In this document: positions 1 through 4,802 of the stretch, piece by piece
Layout of the letters: every line of letters starts with the position of its first letter
Position numbering within the stretch: position 1 is the stretch's first letter
Source: Pseudomonadota bacterium
Lineage (GTDB): Bacteria > Pseudomonadota > Gammaproteobacteria > Steroidobacterales > Steroidobacteraceae
Assembly: GCA_021817875.1 (NCBI GenBank)
Contig: JAKAFQ010000118.1
Location: 1 to 10,033 of the forward strand
Direction of reading: 5' to 3'
Length of the DNA: 10,033 bases
Made by a program: the position numbers and the translations under genes
Notes under the pieces: generated by a model
What the model was told of the DNA's origin: nothing
The model's input: only the letters and a program-made list of their open reading frames with translations
The model's database searches: none

Positions 1-157
1 CGACGATGTCCATCGCCTCGCGGCACAGCTCGAGCACCCGCAGCGGCGACACCTGGTCCTCGAGCAGCATCCTGCGGGCGAGCGCCACCCCCTCGTCCTC
101 GCTCATGTCGGCCAGCAGCTGCACCAGCCGGCGCTCGTCATCGTGTTGCATGGTCAT
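1..157 (-). CDS. Partial gene, possible corrinoid (B12-binding) protein, N-terminus only
   Basis: Reading leftward from an ATG at 157, 52 codons stay open to the window edge. The peptide begins MTMQHDDERRLVQLLAD and ends LELCREAMDIV. It is an amphipathic helical stretch with the pattern of the cap (B12-binding-2) domain that opens corrinoid proteins of methyltransferase systems and some cobalamin-dependent regulators. In those families a short helical pair ends in a segment like 'EAMxxVG'. Only the cap is visible, so the diagnostic DxHxxG cobalamin loop would lie outside the window. The ATG at 151 is an alternative start; there is no strong ribosome-binding site, only AGAGA a few bases upstream. 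The gene diverges from the LysR gene at 585. If the call is right it could be part of a demethylation pathway or a B12/light-responsive regulator. An unrelated small helical protein remains possible. Confidence 0.42.
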   Translation of the reverse strand, partial: MTMQHDDERRLVQLLADMSEDEGVALARRMLLEDQVSPLRVLELCREAMDIV

Positions 158-424
158 CGTGATGTCTCTGGAATGTGTCCAATATGGAGTTGATATATGT
201 CAGTTTCCGGCGAGCGGATGCCGTCCAGGCATACGGCTGCCGGTCGCGAGGCTGTCGGGATCGTCGTCAGAAGATACTCCGCGCCGCGAACGGCGGTGCG
301 GCCGGTGCGCAGGCGGTGCCGGTCCCGGTCACGGTTGTTTCCCCCTCGAGTCGTCTCACGCGCATGACACTTGGCAACACCCGGTGCTTCGGCAGGTCCG
401 CAAGCGACGCCGATGGCCTGTCGG

Positions 425-464
425 CCGCGCCCTGACGGGCGCGGGGCTGAGTGCCCTTTTCAGC
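425..464. other. Two adjacent stem-loops
   Basis: The first hairpin has an 8-bp perfect stem, CCGCGCCC (425-432) and GGGCGCGG (437-444), around the loop TGAC. The second follows one base later: GCTGA (446-450) pairs with TCAGC (460-464) around a loop ending in TTTT. On the plus strand there is no gene upstream to terminate. On the minus strand the pair would lie in the leader of the possible corrinoid protein gene if that transcript starts to the right of 464. The function is unknown. Confidence 0.4.
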
Positions 465-483
465 GAAGATACTCATGGACGTT

Positions 484-501
484 TATCAGATAAAGTTGAT
501 A
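484..501. promoter_or_regulatory. Inverted repeat, possible LysR-type operator
   Basis: TATCA (484-488) and TGATA (497-501) form a 5-bp dyad with an 8-bp spacer, about 85 bp upstream of the LysR start and inside an AT-rich patch. LysR-type regulators often bind interrupted dyads of this size in their own divergent promoter region. The match to a T-N11-A consensus is loose, so this is a candidate only. Confidence 0.3.
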
Positions 502-584
502 TTATTTGAGTTATTCATCGGAATTTCCATGGATACGACGGCGACCTCGGCTTCCCTGGCATCACGCCCCGTTACTCCACCGCC

Positions 585-1529
585 ATGAGCACGACTTTTC
601 GCTTCACCCTGCGACAGCTGCGTTATTTTCTCGCGGCGGCGGAAGCTCCGACGCTGACTGCGGCCGCCAGAAAGGCCAATGTCTCCCAGGGCGCGATGGC
701 CGAAGCGCTGGACGAGCTGGAGCGGCAGTTCGGCTCGCCTCTGTTCGTGCGTCGCAAGGCGCGCGGCGTCTCGATCACCGCCTACGGCGAAGCGTTGGCG
801 CAGCATGCGCGCAGCGTGCTGGCGGTCGCCGAGGAACTGCAGAGCGCCGCCACGGGCCAGGGCGGGCTGGGCGGACATGTCACCCTGGGCGCGTATACGA
901 CCCTGGCGCCGTTCCTGCTGCCGCGGCTTGCGGATGCCTTTGCGCGCGAGCACCCGGACGTGCAGCTCGACATCGTGACGGGCAGCGGCGAGGCGATCTC
1001 GAACAGCCTGCGGGAACGGCGCTGCGACGTCGCCATGCTGTACAGCCACCATCTGACTGCCGGGATCGATGTCGAGACGCTCTATACGATAGGGGCCCGC
1101 ATCGTGCTGCCCGTCGCCCACCCGCTCGCCCGCGGCAGGACGATTCCGCTCGCCGAGCTGGCGCGCGAGCGGCTGATCGAGTTCGATGTGGAGCCGGCAC
1201 TGAGCAACACCCGCAAGATCTTCCATGACTTCGGCGTGCGCCCGCGCCTCGGCATGAAGGCCGACAGCATCGAGTTGATCCGGGCGCTGGTGGCGCGTGG
1301 GCTCGGCTATTCCGTGCTGCTGCATCATCCTCCCGGTGATCTGAGCTACGAGGGCATACCACTCGCGGTCCGACCCATTCGCGGCCTGACCTCCTCTACG
1401 GGCGTGGTGCTCGCCCAGGCCGAGTCGGTGCGCGAGTCTCCGCGACATCGACTGCTGCGGCAGTTCTGTCTGAAGACCTTGCGGCACGCGTCGAAGCCGG
1501 CCGCGCGGCCGCAGTCAGGTGTCCCATGA
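585..1529 (+). CDS. LysR-type transcriptional regulator
   Basis: A 314-residue protein, the usual length for the LysR family. Residues about 8-66 form the winged helix-turn-helix, with the typical run 'LRQLRYFLAAAE ... AARKANVSQGAMAEALDELE ... LFVRR'. From about residue 95 the type-2 periplasmic-binding-like effector domain begins (GHVTLGAYTTLAPFLLPRL), with the second strand-helix unit around 'RPRLGMKADSIELIRALVARGLGYSVLL'. It should bind DNA as a tetramer and respond to a small catabolic intermediate. The ATG at 585 is the only reasonable start: the frame has a stop at 507-509 and no other ATG between, although there is no clear Shine-Dalgarno sequence. The gene points the same way as the Rieske oxygenase 137 bp downstream and away from the partial gene at the left edge, so it could control either or both. 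The effector is not predictable. Confidence 0.95.
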   Translation: MSTTFRFTLRQLRYFLAAAEAPTLTAAARKANVSQGAMAEALDELERQFGSPLFVRRKARGVSITAYGEALAQHARSVLAVAEELQSAATGQGGLGGHVTLGAYTTLAPFLLPRLADAFAREHPDVQLDIVTGSGEAISNSLRERRCDVAMLYSHHLTAGIDVETLYTIGARIVLPVAHPLARGRTIPLAELARERLIEFDVEPALSNTRKIFHDFGVRPRLGMKADSIELIRALVARGLGYSVLLHHPPGDLSYEGIPLAVRPIRGLTSSTGVVLAQAESVRESPRHRLLRQFCLKTLRHASKPAARPQSGVP

Positions 1530-1606
1530 GCCGCTGCGCCGGTCGCGACGCTCGCGGGCGCGCCAGACATCACCCTCTGTGACCGGTTGACGCAGCCGTT
1601 GGTCCC

Positions 1607-1636
1607 TTGAAGGTGCGCATTGCTTAACATCATAAT
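1607..1636 (+). promoter_or_regulatory. Putative sigma70-type promoter of the Rieske oxygenase gene
   Basis: TTGAAG (1607-1612) and CATAAT (1631-1636) are separated by 18 bp, about 30 bp upstream of the Rieske start codon. The surrounding bases are less GC-rich than the rest of the window. The spacing allows a short leader carrying the AAGGAA ribosome-binding site. A promoter here means the oxygenase need not be co-transcribed with lysR. Confidence 0.42.
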
Positions 1637-1666
1637 GACAGCCACCATCCTCGAAAGGAATTGCCC

Positions 1667-2794
1667 ATGACGATGCCATCGCCCGCCCTGCTGCGTGCCG
1701 CCGCCACTGCCGGCGCGCACCTGGCCGATCGCAACACGCCGCTGATCCGCAACGAGTGGTACGTCGCGGCGTTCGCCGCCGAGCTCGGCCGCAACCTGAC
1801 TCGGCGCAAACTCCTCGGCCGCAACGTGGTGCTGTATCGGACCGGCGACGGGCGGCCGGTCGCGCTCGATGACCGCTGTGCCCACCGGTCCTTCCCGCTT
1901 TCCTCCGGCAGGCTGGACGGCGACGGCATCGTCTGCGGCTATCACGGCTTCCGCTACGATTCGGCCGGCGACTGCATCGAGATTCCCTCCCAGGAGAAGT
2001 GTCCGAAGGGCATCGGCGTGCGCGCCTACCCGCTGGTCGAGCAGGGACCGCTGGTGTGGATCTGGATGGGGGACCCGCTGCTGGCCGACGCGGCGCGGAT
2101 CCCGCCTCTGCCCTGGCTGTCCTCGCCCGACTGGGTGCTCTCGCAGGGCTATTTCGCGTTGCCCGCGGGTTATGTCAGCCTGCACGAGAATCTGCTCGAT
2201 CTGACCCACCTCAGCTACCTGCACGCGAACTCCTTCGGTACCGCGGACTATGCGTTCGCTCCGTACGAGACACGCCTCGAAGACGGTCATTACACGTTGG
2301 TGCGCCGGGTCGTCCCGACACGCCTGCCGCCGGTCTGGGCGCAGCCGACCGGCATACTCGGCGACACCGCGGCGCGCATCGCCCAGAGCGAATTCGTCTC
2401 GCCGGGTCTGCACGTGGTGACGGTCGACTTCTACGACTCGGCGCTGCCCGCGGCCGAGCGCCGCACCTTCCAGATCCGCACGGCGCACATTCCGACTCCG
2501 GAATCGCAGACCGCCACCCATTACTTCATCGTGCACGGTCGCGACTTCGCGCTCGACCGTCCGCAGGTGACGCAATTCATGCACCAGCAGTTGATGAAAG
2601 CCTTTCAGGAGGACGTCGACGGATTGACGGCGATCGAGCGCACGTTGCAGGAAGCGGGCGAGGACAGCTACGAGATCTCGGTCGCAAGCGATGGCGCGGC
2701 CGTGGCGATGCGCAAGTACCTCAAGCGCCGCGCCGATGAGGAGCGCGCGGCATCAGGCGCCCGGCCCGCCCCGGCCCGCTCGCCCGCGGCCTGA
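1667..2794 (+). CDS. Rieske non-heme iron oxygenase, alpha subunit (VanA-like aromatic monooxygenase/demethylase)
   Basis: A 375-residue terminal oxygenase component. The [2Fe-2S] Rieske site is complete, C71-x-H73 and C90-x2-H93, in 'CAHRSFPLSSG ... VCGYHGF'. The catalytic domain has the mononuclear iron motif 'ENLLDLTHLSYLHANSFG', giving His181 and His186 near Asn175/Asp178. A C-terminal 'FQEDVDGL' supplies Asp316 as the likely third ligand. Overall length and motif spacing resemble vanillate O-demethylase oxygenase (VanA), toluenesulfonate methyl-monooxygenase (TsaM) and other members that work without a beta subunit. Such enzymes use O2 and electrons from a flavin/ferredoxin reductase to hydroxylate or dealkylate aromatic or other compounds; none of these reductases is encoded in the window. 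ATG 1667 is preferred because AAGGAA (1655-1660) lies 6 bp upstream; an in-frame TTG at 1661 is less likely. The tail after about residue 355 is alanine/proline/arginine-rich and probably disordered. The substrate is unknown. Confidence 0.95.
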   Translation: MTMPSPALLRAAATAGAHLADRNTPLIRNEWYVAAFAAELGRNLTRRKLLGRNVVLYRTGDGRPVALDDRCAHRSFPLSSGRLDGDGIVCGYHGFRYDSAGDCIEIPSQEKCPKGIGVRAYPLVEQGPLVWIWMGDPLLADAARIPPLPWLSSPDWVLSQGYFALPAGYVSLHENLLDLTHLSYLHANSFGTADYAFAPYETRLEDGHYTLVRRVVPTRLPPVWAQPTGILGDTAARIAQSEFVSPGLHVVTVDFYDSALPAAERRTFQIRTAHIPTPESQTATHYFIVHGRDFALDRPQVTQFMHQQLMKAFQEDVDGLTAIERTLQEAGEDSYEISVASDGAAVAMRKYLKRRADEERAASGARPAPARSPAA

Positions 2795-2829
2795 GAATCC
2801 TTCTCGGCAACACCCCTGCGCCTGCGTCA

Positions 2830-2859
2830 GCGTGCCCCGGCGGATCCGCCGGGGCACGC
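2830..2859 (+). terminator. Perfect 30-bp palindrome, probable transcription terminator
   Basis: The 30 bases are their own reverse complement: 13-bp arms beginning GCGTGCCCCGGCG around a GATC loop. The hairpin starts 36 bp after the Rieske stop codon, the usual place for a terminator, and would be very stable. No T-run follows on either side, so it is not a classical intrinsic terminator. It may stop transcription with Rho, protect the mRNA 3' end, or serve as a protein-binding palindrome. Confidence 0.5.
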
Positions 2860-3246
2860 GTCGTGGTTGCGCGCCACCCCGTCCCGCAGTTAAAGTAGCC
2901 GCGCACGCCAGGGAAACAGATTTCGAACAGGGCATCATGGCCGATGACGTCGCCGAGCGGCGCGTCGGGTCAGGTGGCGCCGGGACGGTCGGCGATCCGG
3001 CCCGGCTGAACAACCAAACATGCGTGCGGGGAATGATGGGCAGTGCGCGCGGTGGCGGGAGTCGTCGCCGCTGGTGTCGGGCCGACGGCTCGATGCGGCG
3101 CACGCCGCGTGCCTTCATAACGAAACGAACTCGCAGCGGGGGACGTCGCAGGAAATCGTGTTCAGACCAACGCGTGTCGCGCGGCTGCCTGCGGTCCCGT
3201 TGCGGGCGTTGGTGGGTCGTGTGCCGCCGGTGTGATGATCCGGACA

Positions 3247-3280
3247 GCGGTCCGTGCGGCGCTCGTCGCCTGAGGACCGC
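3247..3280. other. Nested stem-loop upstream of the amidase promoter
   Basis: GCGGTCC (3247-3253) pairs with GGACCGC (3274-3280). Inside it GGCG (3258-3261) pairs with CGCC (3267-3270) around CTCGT. This makes an 11-bp stem in two parts with an internal loop. It could insulate the amidase promoter from transcription coming from the left, although no T-run follows. Confidence 0.32.
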
Positions 3281-3289
3281 GGCGGATTT

Positions 3290-3360
3290 ACCACGGGACA
3301 CGTGCGTCATCGTGATTCATGATTTTCGGCAGACGCTGATAAATGTTAATTTCCCGTGGT
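3290..3360. promoter_or_regulatory. 9-bp inverted repeat flanking the amidase promoter region
   Basis: ACCACGGGA (3290-3298) is repeated in inverted form as TCCCGTGGT (3352-3360). The right arm ends on the first base of the amidase -35 element, so a bound protein could block or recruit polymerase. The 53-bp gap between arms equals about five helical turns. An ATC-N9-GAT dyad, a spacing used by some LysR regulators, lies between the arms at 3309-3323. Confidence 0.35.
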
Positions 3361-3387
3361 TGACTGCGTGCCGCAGTGACGCACAAT
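3360..3387 (+). promoter_or_regulatory. Putative promoter giving a leaderless amidase transcript
   Basis: TTGACT (3360-3365) and CACAAT (3382-3387) are separated by 16 bp. The expected start point, about 7 bases after the -10 element, falls on or next to the A of the ATG at 3394. No ribosome-binding site precedes that ATG. The arrangement therefore predicts an mRNA with little or no 5' leader. Confidence 0.45.
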
Positions 3388-3393
3388 CGGTCC

Positions 3394-4770
3394 ATGCAGC
3401 AAGGTCCCGTCAGCGGGCCGCGCGGACAGGTCGTCCATCCGCGTTGGCGTGAGCTCAATGCGTTTACCCACCTGGATCCCCGCTTCGCGGCGAGAGTGAC
3501 GCAGTCCGCCGCCGGGCAGTGGACGCTCGCCGCGGTCCCGACTCCAACCGATGCGGCGCATCTGCCGCTCGCCGGATGCCCGATCGTCGTCAAAGACAAC
3601 ATCGAAGTGGCCGGCATGCCCTGTACGCTGGCGACCCCGGCGCTGCGCCACCATGTCGCGCGGCGCGATGCGCCCGCGGTCGCGCGCCTGCGCGAGGCCG
3701 GCGCCGAGATCATCGGCAAGTCCAATCTGCATGAGCTGGCGTACGGAATCACCAGCAACAATCCCACTTTCGGCCCGGTCCGCAACGTTCACGATCTCAA
3801 CTGCTTCGCCGGCGGCAGCAGCGGCGGCACGGCCGCGGCGATCGCCGCCGGCCTGGTGCGCGCCGGTCTCGGCACCGACACCGGCGGCTCTTCGCGCATT
3901 CCGGCCGCGCTGTGCGGCATCGTCGGTTTCCGGCCGACGCTCGGCCGCTATCCCATGGAGGGTGTCGCATTGCTGTCGCCGACCCGGGACGTCATCGGCC
4001 CGATGGGACGGACGGTGCGCGATGTCGTGGCGCTCGATGCGGTGCTCGCCGCGGCGCCTGCCGCCGGGTTCGATGCCGCCGACCTGCGCGGCCTCAGGAT
4101 CGGTGTTCCGCAGGAACACTTCCAGGACAATCTGCATCCCGACGTGCGCCGCGTGCTGCAGACGGCGCTCGACGCGCTGCGCGATGCGGGTGTCACACTG
4201 GTCGTCGCCGACGTGCCGGGTGTCGAGGCCGCCAACGCCGCGGTCAGCTTTCCGGTGGTGCTCTACGAGACCCGGCGGGCGCTGCCGGCCTTCCTGGCCC
4301 ACACCGGCACGAATGTGACGCTCGCGCAGCTGTATGACGGGATCGCGAGCGCAGACGTCCGGGAGATCATGGGCCAGGTGATGGCCGATGCCGTGCCGGA
4401 GCCGGTCTACCGGCGGGCGTTGGAGCACGGACGGCCGCGGCTGCAGCAGCTCTACCGGGATTACTTCGCGACCCGCAATGTCGAGGCCGTGCTGTTTCCG
4501 ACCACGCCGTTGCCGGCGCAGCCGATCGAGGGCAGCGAGCAATTCGTGACGCTGAACGGCGCGGCCGTGCCGACCTTCGCCACCTTCATCCGCAACACCG
4601 ATCCGGCCAGCAACGCCGGCATTCCCGGCATCAGCCTGCCGGCCGGATTGAGCGAGCCGCGGGCCGGGGGCGCCGCGGCCCTGCCGGTGGCCATCGAGCT
4701 CGACGGTCCCGCGGGGAGCGATCGCAGGCTGCTGGCCATCGCGGCCGCCGTCGAGTCCATTTTAAATTAA
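3394..4770 (+). CDS. Amidase-signature family hydrolase (indoleacetamide/mandelamide hydrolase-like)
   Basis: A 458-residue enzyme of the amidase signature family, which hydrolyses carboxamides to a carboxylate plus ammonia or amine. The Ser-cisSer-Lys triad is complete: Lys67 in 'IVVKDNIEVAG', Ser142 in 'GGSSGG', and the nucleophile Ser166 in 'GTDTGGSSRIPAALCG'. The 24-residue spacing between the two serines is that of the family. 'RDAPAVARLREAGAEIIGKSN' and 'GVPQEHF' are further family landmarks. It reads closer to indoleacetamide or mandelamide hydrolases than to the tRNA amidotransferase GatA, and no gatB or gatC is nearby. No signal peptide is seen, so it should be cytoplasmic. ATG 3394 is chosen because it matches a leaderless start; GTG 3376 would add six residues and also lacks a ribosome-binding site. 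The TonB receptor gene follows after 32 bp, probably in one operon. The substrate is not predictable. Confidence 0.94.
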   Translation: MQQGPVSGPRGQVVHPRWRELNAFTHLDPRFAARVTQSAAGQWTLAAVPTPTDAAHLPLAGCPIVVKDNIEVAGMPCTLATPALRHHVARRDAPAVARLREAGAEIIGKSNLHELAYGITSNNPTFGPVRNVHDLNCFAGGSSGGTAAAIAAGLVRAGLGTDTGGSSRIPAALCGIVGFRPTLGRYPMEGVALLSPTRDVIGPMGRTVRDVVALDAVLAAAPAAGFDAADLRGLRIGVPQEHFQDNLHPDVRRVLQTALDALRDAGVTLVVADVPGVEAANAAVSFPVVLYETRRALPAFLAHTGTNVTLAQLYDGIASADVREIMGQVMADAVPEPVYRRALEHGRPRLQQLYRDYFATRNVEAVLFPTTPLPAQPIEGSEQFVTLNGAAVPTFATFIRNTDPASNAGIPGISLPAGLSEPRAGGAAALPVAIELDGPAGSDRRLLAIAAAVESILN

Positions 4771-4791
4771 CCACACAAGTCCACACATAAT

Positions 4792-4797
4792 GGGGGA
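4792..4797 (+). promoter_or_regulatory. Ribosome-binding site of the TonB-dependent receptor gene
   Basis: GGGGGA lies 5 bp before ATG 4803. It is one of the clearer ribosome-binding sites in the window and fixes the receptor start, which also places a proper signal peptide at the N-terminus. The 32-bp gap to the amidase is AT-rich and includes CATAAT at 4785-4790, but no matching -35 element is evident. Confidence 0.7.
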
Positions 4798-4802
4798 ACT
4801 AC

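Larger units (their letters stand above)
158..584. other. Divergent intergenic region with AT-rich ends, repeats and hairpins
   Basis: This 427-bp stretch separates the leftward partial gene from the rightward LysR gene and must hold both promoters. Two AT-rich patches stand out against GC-rich DNA, near 178-200 and 482-527. Each contains AGTTGATAT (188-196 and 494-502). The right patch also has the inverted repeat TATCA-N8-TGATA (484-501), a shape compatible with a LysR-family binding site. Hairpins sit at 425-444 and 446-464. Short open frames in the middle have no ribosome-binding site and look like chance arginine/alanine-rich frames. I could not pick a convincing -35/-10 pair on either strand. 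Confidence 0.5.
2795..3393. other. 599-bp intergenic region without a convincing gene
   Basis: The region begins with a perfect GC palindrome (2830-2859) and ends with the amidase promoter. Open frames run through it on both strands (for example from an ATG at 2938), but they lack good ribosome-binding sites. Their translations are arginine-, glycine- and serine-rich with no recognisable domain, typical of GC-rich non-coding DNA. A nested hairpin lies at 3247-3280. Base composition shifts to AT-rich at about 3300-3360, just before the amidase. A small RNA or a decayed gene cannot be excluded. Confidence 0.5.

Noticed and set aside
391..398. GACCTGCC on the minus strand, like part of the cobalamin riboswitch B12 box, upstream of a possible B12-binding protein gene
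   Set aside because: Only eight bases match; the rest of the core (GGTGAAAATCC, the CCCGC-AACTGT segment, GCCACTG) is not found in a workable arrangement. An Infernal search with the Rfam cobalamin models over 158-500 would settle it.
486..1487. Long minus-strand open frame antisense to the LysR gene
   Set aside because: It is arginine/glutamine/alanine-rich without a domain, as expected opposite a GC-rich coding sequence, and the plus-strand LysR gene is certain.
2691..3452. Plus-strand open frame crossing the gap between the oxygenase and amidase genes, including an internal ATG at 2938
   Set aside because: It overlaps the end of the Rieske gene and the start of the amidase gene, crosses the 30-bp palindrome and has no good start signal or domain.
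3346..4542. 398-codon minus-strand open frame opposite the amidase gene
   Set aside because: Low-complexity arginine/glycine/alanine translation with no domain; it is a shadow of the amidase coding sequence.
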